From Aptenodytes patagonicus (Eukaryota; Chordata; Aves; Sphenisciformes; Spheniscidae), in assembly GCF_965638725.1 (NCBI RefSeq), contig NC_134960.1, positions 7,194,501 through 7,258,500 on the forward strand: a DNA stretch of 64,000 nt, in the 5' to 3' direction. Position 1 is the stretch's first letter, and each line of letters begins with the position of its first letter. The notes beneath the pieces were generated by a model, which ran no database searches, was not told the DNA's origin, and saw only the letters and a list, made by a program, of their open reading frames with translations. Below, piece after piece: positions 1 to 24,345 of the stretch. Made by a program: the position numbers and the translations under genes.

Positions 1-2660
1 ACAAGCTCAAGTCTGGGACCATTTTGAATTCCCCTCGTACCAGCCATTGTCACAAGGGTGTTTAGTGCTAAGCTAATCAGCCAAGTGCTCATAGTTAATG
101 CAAGCAGATCCCCGTAAGCTCCTGTACAAAACATCCCAGACAGCCTGTCCTCCTCCCCGCCTCATGGAAAACGGCAGGACCGCCAGCTGCAACACACCAA
201 GCTGTCTCGCTGCTTCTTCACCAACACACAAGACCTGCTCTGACAGCTGGTGCCTTTGCAGAGAAATTCCATCTTTGGGACAACTCTACATCTGTCGTTC
301 TGGTCAGGACAGCGGGAGGAGGTGATAATTGAAGAACACCAGCGAAACAAGTTACTGGAGGCACTGGCGTGTTAAGAGCAATTACCTTGGGCTTGGCTGG
401 ACAACAAAAACAAATGAGGAACCGGGCATCTGCCTGTTTATCAACACATGTACAGCACAGCCGGGATAGATGGGAGGGGAACACTGGGAGTTGGAAACTG
501 GTGCCTGTTTTCCACAAGCTACTGGCTAGCACTCGGCAGCTGTTATTCTCCCCTTCCTACTGCTATTCGCATGCCTTGCTTAAATGTCCAAGCCCTTGGA
601 TCGACTTACGCCAAATTTGCTTCGTATAGTTAGTCAATAAGGATCAGGCCCTGCCTGGACCAGCTGCACTGCAAAACTGCACCGGTCTGAAAGATACTGC
701 CAGGGTATTCTGGCAACTTCAGCATCAGAGGGAAGGAAAAGCAGCGCAGCCGTGACTCCAGAGCAAGCACAGGCTTCTCCGTGAACGCGAAAATCAGCAG
801 TGAGGATTCGACTACGCAAACGTTTTCAGCAGTGACACTCAGTGGGACACGCAGCTAACAACAGTCTATAGGACAGTCATCAGAACATCTGGAAAACACT
901 GCTAACCGCTAACAAAAATCTCTAACTTAATACAGGCTTTCTACAATTGCTTTTGTCAGGTTCTTAATGTTACCCTTATTTAATCTTGCAAAAAGCAGGA
1001 GCATCAGGATAAAAGTTTCTTTTTCCACCACTGTGGTTAAACTGGGCAAGTAAATTTTGCGGTAAAAATGCAGTTAACAGCTGCCTCGCTTGTGAAGTGT
1101 ATTTGTAAGGCTGTGCAGACAGATGCGCAGAGGAAATCCCACACAGGGATTCTGCTGCCACAACACACCATCCAGGCAGGAAACTTTTATTGCTCTGTTC
1201 TTCCCACAGAAGCAGGAGGGGACAAGCAAACGGAAAGAAAAGGGCTGTTCCTTAACCATTAAAAATTTATGATGCCCAGCTGCTGTCCTGTTCCAAACCC
1301 ATGTCTCTCCTCTCTGTCCATCAGCTGAAGAAGCCGTGTACCCCTAGGGACCTGGCTGGAAATAATAAATAAATTGCAGTAACGTAAAGCCTGCTTGCAT
1401 TCGAGACCCCTCTGCACAGCGCTCACGGGCCCCGACTGCAGAGACTCGGAGCCAGAGCAGCGGCAAACGCCGCAGCCCTCCCCGATCCGCCAGCAGGCCT
1501 GTGCCCGTCCTCCAACGCCGCCCTGGGATGGCTCTTACCTGACGAAAACTAAACTAATCACCTGCAAAGCCCAGCTCTTTCTCCAGGGAAAGCCAACCTG
1601 CCTGCCAGCCGTGCCCCTGGTGCCACGTGTGCTATGCCACCTCCAACAGCCTGGCAGGCACGTGTGATGCTGCCAGCCCTTCGGTGGCAGCATCGGTGGG
1701 ACCCTGTGGCGTGGTACAGGACAGCACATAGAACTAGAAGTGGACCCGCTGTCACTGCCCGCTCTGCTTCTTGGCTTCGGCAGCAGCCAAATAAAAATCA
1801 AAGTCCTCAGACACTGTGCTCCAGGAAGCAGTCTAAGCAAAGTCTTGAAAAATTCAAGTATTTTAATGTATTTTTTTTAAAACAAGCAAATGAGGCTTCA
1901 GAACAGGTCCCATCATGTTTTGCTTTACAGAAAGATGTCCACAGATCCATTACATGAAAGCAGCTGACGTACAGATAAACTTAAAATCCTCCAGCCACGT
2001 GTACATACATCTTATTCAACGGCAGGCTCCACGCAGGACACGGTTGGTCCTGGACAGACACTCTAGTTGGAGCACAGAAAGAAAAGTTTCCTGTCTTAGC
2101 AAAGCAGGACGAAGTGGGATCCATCTCACAGTTTAAGAGGAGACTGTATCCGCAGGCCTCGAAAGCCCTAATCACGCTCCCAATATACCCAGGACAAGCT
2201 TGCAGCGTGTGTCCCCCCCCGCAGCTGTCAGCAACACAAGCCCAGCCCCTGGGGGCCACTGAGGGGGCCTTCACCAGGCTAAAACAGGCAACTGCTAACC
2301 TGTCACTCCGCCTCAGGCCCGCGCTACCCGCCGGCTGCTTGCATGACCTAACACTTACCTTGCTCAGGACGTGCAGGATTAGAAGTGAAGCACCAAAAAA
2401 GGTTTTGTTTTTGTTTTTGTTTTTGTTTTTTTAAGCAAGAAGTCAGGAAAAAGGAGGGAGGAAAATTCTGTGGCAATAGTAAGGCAAAGCCATGGGTTTG
2501 GCACGTCTGATAAGCTTGTTTTTCAGCTCTTATTCGGTCCTGGTTTAATACCTCCTTAGAATAGTAAGTCATTAGTTACCTGACAGGGAAGAGTCTCTGC
2601 TTACGCTTAAGTAGTCCATAGTGTTCAGATGGAGGATATCGAATGGCCTTGAAAAGGGTT
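1..2660. other. Intergenic sequence at left edge, no recognised gene
   Basis: No open frame here resembles a protein I recognise, and no run of exons with matching splice phases was found on either strand. It lies downstream of RBM22. From human synteny MYOZ3 would be the next neighbour, but none of its conserved C-terminal motifs are seen. Possible poly(A) signals occur on both strands: AATAAA near 1364 on the plus strand, and AATAAA at 1186-1191 on the minus strand. The stretch could hold the 3' UTR of a neighbour or an extended RBM22 3' UTR, but this is only a possibility. Confidence 0.5.
2400..2437 (+). repeat. (GTTTTT)n simple repeat
   Basis: About six units of GTTTTT/GTTTTG end in a T run. 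It lies downstream of the proximal RBM22 poly(A) signal. On the minus strand it reads as an A-rich tract, which could be the tail of a decayed retrocopy, but no body of such an element is seen beside it. Confidence 0.7.
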
Positions 2661-2680
2661 TGGTTTTGTTTTTCCAGAAG

Positions 2681-2686
2681 TTTATT
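2681..2686 (-). terminator. RBM22: RBM22 poly(A) signal
   Basis: A canonical AATAAA on the minus strand lies about 300 nt after the RBM22 stop codon. This gives a compact 3' UTR with cleavage expected near 2660-2670. It is the first canonical hexamer after the stop; longer 3' ends are not excluded. Confidence 0.75.
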
Positions 2687-2979
2687 TCAAAAGTGTGCAA
2701 ACGGGATACATGGATAGCACTGTAATTCTGGTACACCTGATTCACAGACCCCCCCCGACAGCCCTTCTGTCTGCCCCCCCGCCCCCCCCACCAACACTAC
2801 ATGAAAGATCTGGGATGTATCAACGATCCGACTAGCTAGCGGAGACACGGAGCTCAGCTTGCCCAGTGTCTGCAAGCAGGGAAATAAGGCTTCTCTAGCT
2901 CACCCACAGCTCAACATATAGCGCTACCATGGTAACTAGAAAATAGCATTTACTTCAACGATGAGGGTGGCACGATGTG

Positions 2980-5900
2980 CTAGGGACTGCTGTGCTTTCC
3001 CGCATGGGCACCCATCCTCTGGGGATCTTGAGATGGGTAGTGAATGGGTCCCGGGGCCCTCATGAAGGGAGGCGGGGGCCCCATGGCGTGGAACATGTGT
3101 GGTCCGAAACCTGCAGAAACAAAGTCGGCAGCTTCAGACAAAGCGACAGAGCAACCGATGCAGACGTACTACTGCTTGAAACCACCGCCAGAAAACAGCT
3201 GGCTTACAGCCGTGCCTTAGAAAGGTACGCACCTCCCATGATTCTTCAAATCCCCAAACTCCTTCCCCTCTGTCCAGTACAGCTGGGGACAATCCTGACC
3301 CAACACACCCCCTTACTCACAGATAAAAGCTGGTGGGGGACTGGACAGGTGTCTAATGCCCATCTAAATGCTTTCTACTCAACCGTGGAGCAAAGCAAAA
3401 CACATCCACAAGAGTCTGACAACCCATAGAAAGAGGGTCCCCAGACAGATATATATACACACGCAGTCAAACACAGGCTGGTGTTCAACCAGCTGCAGAA
3501 TTACCCTTTGAAGTTCAGGTTAACGTGGCATTTACACAGCCAGCAAAAGCACTGTGTAGGTCTCAGTACCAGTAACAGGGATCTCTGACATGCCTGAGAA
3601 TTTGCAAGTGAATACATACCACAACAGGCAGCTCAGTTTAATTAAACTGTGCTGACAGCTCATTTTAGACCATCGGTTTACATTGTATGATCAGGGATGA
3701 GGAAAATCAACTCAGGGCACGCATCAGTGCTACAGCACAGCCGAGCAAGGAGGATTCGATCATCTAACACCAAGTTAGACACCCCCACTTGAAGGGGAAA
3801 CACAAGTACCTGGAGGTGGTGGCGGAGCAATGCCAGGAGGAGGTGGCAAGGCAATGTTAACCACGGCTGGAGGGCCACTTGGAGGTAGGTTGAAGTAATT
3901 TGCAGAAGCCTCCTCTTCTGCAGCTGGAGGAGGGGGGAGAGCTGCAGAAAAAGTACACGGTGGTTATGGAAAAATCTCTCAGTCAAGATATGCAGAGGCA
4001 TCTGCCTTCAGAGAGGAGGCGCAATCAGTTCTTCCACCAGGGCAAACTGCTGCTACTATTGCACATCTGAACTGGAGCGAGAGGCAGGACCGCACTGAAA
4101 CTCCGGAACAGTCACCATTTTTCTTCACCCGAAACCAGCTTTGCTTTTTCCATCATACAACACTCAGTGGATTAGGAAAACATTAACCAAGCCTTGAAAA
4201 GCGTGTGTTGCCAGTACCTCGGACCTAAGTAACTTTAATTCAGCTTTAACTTTTCACTCATCACATAAAGAACTCTCTTTTCACCAAGAATTCACTTCTA
4301 GGCAAAGCTCCCCTCCCATCCTAGTCGGGTCCGCTGCAAACCTACTGTAACTGCCTGCTCTGGGCTCACCAGTGCCTCTACCGCCCTGACCTCCGTTACT
4401 GCTCTCAGAGGTTTAACACCAGCCTCTCTCATGGAAGCAGGTCAGCATTAAGTGTTTCAGAGGTGAAAACAACTCCCTTACCTCCAGGAAGTCCTGGAAC
4501 TGGCTCCAGCTTTATCCCGGACTCTGTAGTACCTTCCTTGTCCTTTTCTTTTCCTCTTGCTGCCTGGGACCTAAAAACCAGACAAAAGTTTGAGAACAAG
4601 GATGAGAAAAAGCAGGATAAGCAGATATTCACACCGCAGTAGTTTCACATTATCTAATCCAGATCCATTGCTTCAGGCCAAAGATGAAAAATTCGCAGAT
4701 CAGAGACAGCTAGTACAAAGTGCACAAACAATGCTTACAGGAGATGGATTAGAAGCAAAACTACAGAAACTCATCTGTAACCCTCAACCAGGAAATCCCT
4801 TACACAATTTGTGCAAGTTGTGTAATCTCCAACCCAGATCCCACTGCTGAAAGAAACCCAAACTGTAAGAGGACCCCAAGTATTTACCAAATCGGTATCT
4901 ACTCCAACTTAATGTCCGATGCGGTCTCGATGAGCAGGATTAACTGAGTGAAGAATCTTGTGGCGGTATCCACAAGGCTCCCTCCTCCCACACTCACCTT
5001 CCCCATTTGACATTGAGCCTGCGACCGTTGACAATGAGCTTGTTGAAGGATTTCTCAGCAGCCACTTCCGCAGCTTGCCGGGTGGCAAACTGGATGAAAG
5101 CACACTGTTGCCTCTGCACTACAGTTATCGTCCGAATCTCCCCAAACTGGTAGAAGTGATTTCTGGGGGGGAAAAAAATTATTATGAAACCCCACTCCTC
5201 CTAGCCGCAGGGTACGTAGGATCTCACGTGCTGAAACAGATATGCTCAGATCCTTTCTTTTTGCCATCACCAGTTCAGACTAACCATTAGAAATCAAAGT
5301 CTCTTGCGCCGCTGTGCAAGTATGGAGCAATAAAAACTCTACAGCAGCTTTTCTCAGCAGCTAGCTAGAGAGAGGCTACGGACTTCCTTGTGAAAAGTGT
5401 AACACAGTATCCCCAACAGCTCAGAAGGATGACTCATCTTTAAAGAGAGAAATTTTAATCAAAGCGTTTGAAATGTGCCTGTTTATCTGTTCTCCAACAA
5501 GCTGGCACTGCTCTCCAACAAGCTGGCGCTCCTCTGCACTTGCCCACCAACCAGTTCCCCATTAAGGAAAACCGAAAACCAGATTTATTTTTTCCCTTGC
5601 AAGAGAGATTTCCTCACTTCAAGATCAGCAGTAATCAAAGCATCAAGTAAAAAGGCAAGGGCAATACAAATTCACCAACACACCTGAGATCTGATTCAGT
5701 GATAGTATCTCCAAGCCCTCCAACATACAGTGTAGTAATAGTCTTGTCATCAGGGGGGTCTAGACGAGGCATGGTTGATGCTCGTTTCAGAAGTTTATCG
5801 GCCACAGGATCATTAATTCCATAGTAACGATCCTTGATGTTCTGATCAGCCAGAGGATCGTCTGGATCTGTAGGCTTCTCATGTCTAAGGTTCAGAAAAC

Positions 5901-8900
5901 AAAGCATTTCATAACACCAGTCAGCGCTGCATCAGATTAAAATGACTAAAACTGCTACCTTCCCTTCTAAAGGCCTCTGGTCACTTATATGCTTATCCCT
6001 GTTCACATAAACATGCCAAAATGGAACAAAAAGCCCTGAGAACTTAAATTGCAGCCAGGACTGCCTCGAGTTCTGAATGAACGGCACTTCTGACAGCTCA
6101 GCATTCAACACTACAAAATACAAGAGCTGGATTTCAAACGGCCTCTTGTTCAAATACAAAGATCTCCGATTGAGGGGACTGACGCCACAAAGGGAAAAAA
6201 TGAACTAGGCAAGAGAAGAGCTGCAGTCACTGCTTCGGCAAAACACTACCAGACCACGCAGCTAATTCCTCGCAGACGAACTTGCCACAACAAAGGTTAA
6301 TTCACTGGCGCTGCATGCCAGCAGAACGCAAGTTTCACGCTGACCCCAATCACAGCGTTGCGTCTCCTGTCCACTGCAGCATTTCCTGTTCTTCGAACCC
6401 CAAGGGGAGCTGTATCTGACCGTGGTGAACGGATTAACTGTTTAAGCTATATTTGTACCTGTAGGGACACTCTTCTCCTCTCTTGCATTCTCCTTTTACC
6501 CAGAAGGAACAGATGTGAGGACGATTACGTTTGTAGTAAGGAGTGGTCCGAGCCAGCTTCAGCAGCATGTCACTGGTAGAAGTAGCTTTTCCTAGTGCAC
6601 CAACTGGTCTAGTGCCATCAGAATTGGATATCTAAACAGTAGTTAAAACACAAAGAATTATGTATATATCACCATTGAAAACTAACGCACAGAATCAGAG
6701 CAAGCAAACGATTTTAAGATAAGCTAGGTCATTCCTCCCCTTTCCTCCCCTATGCACATCCACACACGGACAGCACGATCGTAACGACACTCTCTTACCT
6801 CTCGTTCCATGTTCTGGGTGTAGTACTCTTTATTGACGTCAGACTTCGGCATTTCATCCTTAAGGGAGAGTCCTGCATCCCGGACTTGAATAGGCAAACC
6901 TACAATGAAACAAAACAAAAAAAAAAAAACCCCACCCAACAAATCCGTATGAAGCACAAGCTGAAAGAACAGAAATAGTTATTGCAACCTGCATTAGCCA
7001 GAAATAACTCATCTACTGCTCAGGTACACCACGCTGCCCCTGAACCGCAGAAGAGGTGTGATCATCAAGACTTGTTCTTCTCAAAGACTGTCCAGAGACA
7101 ACCGTGCCAATTACGCGCGCACATTTAAAGACATTTCACCAACTTTCGTTTCAGAGGCAAGCAGACCAGCCTCTTCTCTTAGTTTACATTTTTTGGTACA
7201 CACCATATTCCAGGTCAAGCAGACAGGTTTGACAGACGTTCTTCAGCTTGCTGCATGTCTGGCATACTTCTGTTTTCTTGAAACGCATACGAACACCAGG
7301 GCACCAGCGGAATACTGTGAAAGGCCTGGCACAAATCTGAAAGACAGAAAGGCGACGCTTGTATCCCTGTCACACAGCAATGAAGTTACCGTTCTGGTTC
7401 TTGCACGGAAACTTAAAGTCCAAACACATCTACTCTCTTCAAAGCATAAATACAACTTCTTCACCTTAGTGCTAAGATTCAGACCTCGGGAAGCGTTTGT
7501 TTCTGTTTGGTGCCTTACTTTGACAGGAGAAAGTTTCAGGAAGGTTTTTTTCTTGTCGGTTTTTTTGATTTATTACAATAACCCGCATGCTGAAAGCAGA
7601 TCTGCTCAAAGGAAACAGAAATTCTCCTTCATTCCAGGAGATGTCAGTATAGAGCTATGAGAGAGAGAAATCGCCAATTCTTTGTAAATCAGTCACCAGC
7701 ACAGCAGCAAGCCCAGTGAGAGGTTATAAGACTTTTGGTCCAGAAGACGACTACTGCTCTCTGTCTTACCCCGCGGAATGACCCATCTGCTTCTGCTGCA
7801 TGTACAGTTTGAGGAAGGGAAGCAAGATTTCAACACATACCTTCACCCTACCTCAGATGACAATTGATAAAAGGGGCAAAAAACCTCTTTGATTTCCCTC
7901 AGTGAAGACAACACTAAATATTTCTTGCTCTCTCAGAAATAAACATGGCTTATTTCTTAGACAGCTAACACAAATCACCACCGAGCCACGAAGAACATAT
8001 TCATAGCAAAACCTGAACTCCGGTTATTTATGCACCACTTACGAGTAAAAACAAACTTGCAAGAGAAAATATGAAATCGTTTAAAATTATGAGATACCTT
8101 CAAATGTAGTACAACAATATTAGTAAAACCTAATTCTGAAAAACATGAGCAAATCCTGTCTGTCTGAACAGTCTTCAATGATTCTACTACTTTAAGACTG
8201 ACTTTATCTAACAAAGCGCTCAGTAGACTGACCTAAAAACGTATGCAGTTACATAAACATTTTAAGTTGTTAACCCAGATAAGCAATTTTCTGAAGCCGA
8301 CAGGATTTTTTTAACATTAAAATTTAATATTCCTAGATGTGCGCCAATTTAATGTTTGTTCTTCAAAAGGAAAGAAACATACCTTGCATTCTTTTCCATA
8401 TTTTTCTTTGGTCTGAAATAGATTAAAAAACAATAAAAGAAAATATGAAATGTCATTAATTCAACATAAAACATATAATTGATGTTATAGCACAGTGTTT
8501 TTTTCCTAATTGAGCTGCATTTAGACTCACCCACCCCTATGTTTTGGGCTTACACCTTGGCAGGACAAAAAAAAAAAACCCCAAAAACCTCTCAATCCAT
8601 TTTTGTTTTAGAAACAGTCATTAAAACACAGTATTATAAGCCCCACCTCATGTACTGATGAAAGGGGGGAATGGAATGGAACATTAATAGCTATTTTTAA
8701 GCAAAGATGATACCGTTACATGAGATAAGTACATGAGAATAAGCAGGTTTTGAAATATCACCTACACCGGCAGCGTGGTTACGCTTCACAAAAATATCAC
8801 AACCTCTCTCAGCAAACGTGGTGGAATGGAAACGTGAAGGAACGATAACCTAAATGTGGGTCACGCGCAACCGGACTGAGCACAGAGAAAAGCAGCATAA

Positions 8901-10222
8901 ACGGACTGACTCATCCTGCACAGAGGAAACCAAGGTAAACAAACAAGGATTTAAACCACCGTCAGGCAGCCTGCATGAGACAGCTTTAACTTATGTTCTC
9001 GGGCGCACATCCCGCACATTTTAGAAATCGTGCTAAGCTATTTAATATTTCAGCAGTTGTTTCACCGTTCTCCATGTCCCACGATTTACCGGTACCAAGC
9101 TTTGTTTTCTAGTATTTCCTGCACTCCAGACATTGGACTGTATTATCTCGCTCTCCTTTTTGACTGATTTATTCTTAAATCGCATACCTAATGCCATGAC
9201 ATCACATACCAACGACGGCCGGAACCAAATCCTGTTGTGCAGAACCAACTAGTTAGGAGTGCGCGTGCACCTCAGCATCTCCTCCTGTAGCCAGGCTTAT
9301 TTTAGCCCCCGAAACCCAGCAGTCCTAGGGCCAACACAGAGGAAAGGACTGCACGGTCAAACAGGCACATACCATTCGGATGTACGGGTTTTCTCCAAGA
9401 CATGTCTGGCACAGAATAGGGAAGTCCTGAATCGAGCAAGAAGAAAGGAAATCAGGAATTTGCAACAAACCCTCCCGTCGCAACAGCATTCAAATCGCAC
9501 TCTGAACTAACGCTACCGAGTTAAACTAACCAGACCCTTCGGAAGATGCAAAAAGACGCGTTCAAAGAGACTCACTGGGGGAGCTGCAAGCCACGACCCG
9601 AGGCCCGAATCATGAAAGAACCGCGACCTGCTAGCTATTCCAGCGTGAAGTGAAACTTAGAACAAGCAAACAAAAGCACATTCTTGAGACCGTAGCTATC
9701 CAGCGACCTGACGGCTGCAGACGACACCCCACCCCACCCCCCCACCAGCATCCCTCAGCATCTATTGTTCCCAGCGTGCCCACCCGGGAAAGGCCTCGGC
9801 TCTGCAGAAGGCGGCCACGGGCACACGAGGGGCCCAGCTCAGCCCCCCCCCCCTCCCCCAGCTGCCGTGAGACCTCCCCAGCGACCAGACGCCCCAAACC
9901 CCGGCGCGGGGGACGGGGAGCGGGGGGACGGCCCAGCGCCGCACGCTCCCTTTTCCGGCCTGCAGGGAGGGCCTGGGTAACCGCGGCGGCCCCTTCCCGG
10001 ACCCGCAGGTCCCCCGGGCGGGTCCCCGCGCTCGCCCGCCCTACCCGCCCGCCGCCCAGCCCCGAGGGCCGCCTCACCGCGCGCCCCCCACCCGCCCCCC
10101 TCACGGCGGCGGAGGGCCCCGCCGGCCGAGGCCCGGCCCGCCTCTCCCCCGTCGCCCCCCGGGCTCACCGCGTCCTCCCAGTTCTGCCGGTTGTAGGTGT
10201 TGGAGCCCAGCGATGTCGACAT
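2980..10222 (-). CDS. RBM22: RBM22, pre-mRNA-splicing factor (CCCH zinc finger and RRM)
   Basis: Eleven coding exons on the minus strand: 10169-10222, 9373-9426, 8383-8412, 7204-7336, 6799-6899, 6459-6631, 5684-5884, 4998-5162, 4482-4570, 3810-3941, 2980-3110. They join in phase with GT-AG introns to 420 aa, the human length. The start [18 protein letters not shown] resembles the human N-terminus. Order of parts: a Cys-rich N-terminal zinc region (about 24-110, with repeated CxxC), a CCCH finger near 159-186 ([21 protein letters not shown]), an RRM near 232-305 (RNP2-like TLYVGGL; RNP1 region CAFIQFATR), and a proline-rich tail ending GKHSSP. The family is the Cwc2-like factor of the activated spliceosome, which contacts U6 snRNA and the pre-mRNA catalytic core in the nucleus; this is family knowledge. 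No break was seen. Upstream lies a CpG-rich promoter, and the 3' end of DCTN4 is about 0.4 kb further upstream on the same strand. Confidence 0.97.
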
Positions 10223-10235
10223 GGCGGCGGGGCCC

Positions 10236-10260
10236 CCGCTCCGCTCCGCTCCGCTCCGCT
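10236..10260. repeat. (CCGCT)5 in RBM22 5' leader/promoter
   Basis: Five perfect CCGCT units lie 14 bp upstream of the RBM22 start codon. The transcribed (minus) strand reads AGCGG repeated. It probably sits in the 5' UTR or at the initiation zone. Confidence 0.85.
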
Positions 10261-10320
10261 CCCCTCAGCCGCCGGAAGCCCCCGCGCCGCTCCGCCTCGA
10301 TCCCGGCAGGCGGCGGGAGC

Positions 10321-10340
10321 CGGAAGTGACGCCACTTCCG
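10321..10340. promoter_or_regulatory. RBM22: Palindromic double ETS site with CRE-like core, RBM22 promoter
   Basis: CGGAAGTGACGCCACTTCCG places two ETS/GABP core motifs (CGGAAGTG) head to head around TGACGCCA, one base away from the CRE TGACGTCA. It lies about 100 bp upstream of the RBM22 ATG, within a CpG island of roughly 9.7-10.5 kb that has no TATA box. ETS and CRE sites are common in housekeeping promoters, so a role in RBM22 transcription is a reasonable inference. Confidence 0.7.
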
Positions 10341-10544
10341 CTAGCGGCGTGCCGGGGAGGGGAAGAGCGAGGCGGGGCGGTGAGGTCAGCAGCGCGTCGC
10401 GGGGACGGGGGGCGCTCTAGGCACGGCGAACCATAGAGCTCAGCTAAAGGGGCGGGCGGAACCACCGGGAACAAGGGGATGGGGCGGGGGCCGCGGGGAC
10501 GAGACCACTGGGAGCGGGAGGGGGGGGGTGCTCGGCTTTTTTAT

Positions 10545-10566
10545 TATTATCATCATCATCATCATC
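10545..10566 (+). repeat. (TTA)n/(ATC)n microsatellite
   Basis: TTATTATTA grades into five or so ATC units, in the gap between the RBM22 promoter and the DCTN4 poly(A) site. This is simple sequence with no evident function. Confidence 0.8.
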
Positions 10567-10599
10567 TAACGAACCGCAGCGTAAGAACCAGCGCAAAGA

Positions 10600-12625
10600 A
10601 TCCGAGAGCCACGTTTGCTTTATTGAAAGTCACTACACGACGTCAAGCAGTGAGGCAACAGTCGCCTGTCGGGAAGGGGCGAGACGGAGGGGCCAGTGCT
10701 CCGGGGAGCAGGGACTGACGCGGGGACACGCCGACACCTTTCCTATCGCCTACAAGCACCTACGGGGAGGGAAAAAACTCACCGAGCTAATTAGAGGGCT
10801 CAGAATATCATAAATCAATGCACCTTTCCGTTTTCAGTGAGAAACCGAGCGTTGGCGAGCAGGTCGTGCGAACGCCAGCCCGGTGCCGGGGAGGGGGGGG
10901 GATGGCGGCCACCAGCCCCAGCGGGACCCCGGGCAGCAGCTCGAGGCCTCGGTCAGCCGCCAGCTCGTCCCTGGAAGGCTCTTTTCCACGTTAGTGTTGC
11001 AAGCGTAGCAGCTATTTCGGCTACTGAAGAGAAGTCACGGCCAAAGGTTAAGTGCTTTGTTATCTGGACAGGTAAAGCTGCAGCAGGCCCTAGCGCTAGA
11101 GACGACTACCAACTACAAGTCTTAAACTCATGCCGTACACCTGCGTGTAACCTACGCGGAGCTGTAAACGTGATGCCTCGCCGCTTTGAGACCCGCGGCA
11201 GGACCGAGGCCGTAAGACGCGCGTCCCCCCGGGCACACCAAGACAGGCTCCTCGTGCCGAGGGAGGCGTTTTCGGGTGCTGCACCACCACCTCCCTCGGA
11301 GGGCAGGCAGCCTCATCCCACCCTCCCGCGCAGAGGATCTGCAGCTCCAGGCCGGCAGAACCATGGCACAAGCGTCTCCAGCGACGCGGCCATAGCTGGC
11401 TGGTATTCAAGCCCTTCCCAGCGCAGCGAAGCCCATCAGGAACGTCTGTGGAACGAAGGTCCGTGTCTGAACGGGGAACGCAACGGAACTCAAGAGCGAT
11501 CTCGCCCACCTGCACGAGGCTACTGCAGTTACCGGTAACTCAGTGTCCTGGATACGCTGCTCTTAATTACTGGCTTTAGCTTGGACTACAGCCAAATTAC
11601 ACCCCGGGTAAACTACCTTATGGTACAGTGTATGCTAGTTAACGTATAACTGCCTTTCCACCTTTATACCGCCCTCCCACCCACCCACCCACACTGGAAA
11701 AAGACAGAGTATGGACTCAAACAGCCTCTGTAGTTCTATGTACACCAGACCTAATCTTAGCTCTCCCCGTTTCATACTCTGCTCGCTACCCCTATCAACA
11801 CACGTTAATTGATCCGAAGACGGCCAGGCAGCCTCTCTGGAGCACCCCTGCCTCAGTCAAGACCTGTACCAGAACCTGAATTCCCAGCTCGCAGCGCATC
11901 ACGCTACCACATCCACCTGCAACGCAGCGGGCTGACAGCGGGCTCGGCTGCCCGTCAAATCCACAAACACTACAGTACACTACATTTTGAGTTTGAAAAC
12001 CGATCATTTCCTTTGTGAAAACAGATCTACCACCTTGGCTAAGCAAGCTACACATGCCAGAGTGGTAAGGCTGTATGTCCCAGTCCCCCACGGCTGAGGT
12101 ATCCTACGAGGAAGCAGAAAACCAAGAAAAGAAAGCACCGTGCTGCTGCCAGTAACTTGCCAATAACGCAGCAGACATGGCCACCTCCTAAAACGTTTGT
12201 TCAGGAAGGGCATAGCTCTGTGTGAAAAAGGATTTGTTCACCGTTGAGTAACATCAAGTTTGCGGGCTGACATGAAGAAAAAACAATATGGGTTCCTTTC
12301 GGTTGATAAAACCAAATTCAGCCAGGTGTAGTGCAAACCTGGAGGAAGCGAGATCTTTCTGTGCTGAAACACATGCTGCAAGTTGAACTAGCCTGTGGCG
12401 GCGTGGGGAAGCAGAGCGGTAGTTAGTGGGCACTACGACAAGAGGAGAGAGAACAAACCATCCCAAACCACGGCACCCTCAGCCACCTCCTCGCGGCCCG
12501 GCTGGGGCCCGTGGCACACACCCACACATCACACAGGAGCTCTCGCAGAACGTTTCACCAGGTGCTTTCTTCACTGTGACGGTCCGTCCTGCGGCCAGCC
12601 GTCGGGGCGCAAGCGTTGGGAGCGT
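10600..12625 (-). other. DCTN4: DCTN4 3' UTR
   Basis: This is the stretch between the DCTN4 stop codon and the first minus-strand AATAAA with suitable context at 10619-10624. No exon with conserved coding sequence is seen in it, and the open frames present are unrelated to known families. A 3' UTR of about 2 kb fits the long 3' UTR of the mammalian gene. The exact cleavage site cannot be read from the sequence. Confidence 0.7.
10619..10624 (-). terminator. DCTN4: DCTN4 poly(A) signal
   Basis: AATAAA on the minus strand, about 2.0 kb after the DCTN4 stop and about 0.4 kb before the RBM22 start. Cleavage near 10600 would leave under 300 bp before the RBM22 promoter elements. Confidence 0.7.

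Positions 12626-24345
<11,720 letters not shown>

Noticed and set aside
1-2660. MYOZ3, expected from human synteny to the left of RBM22
   Set aside because: No conserved myozenin motif was found in any frame; the gene probably lies beyond the window.
7058-7660. 200-codon plus-strand open frame
   Set aside because: Antisense to RBM22 exon 4 and its introns; the minus-strand exon fits RBM22 exactly.
11096-11538. Open frames of 139-233 codons on both strands near 11 kb
   Set aside because: They fall in the DCTN4 3' UTR and have no recognisable domains.
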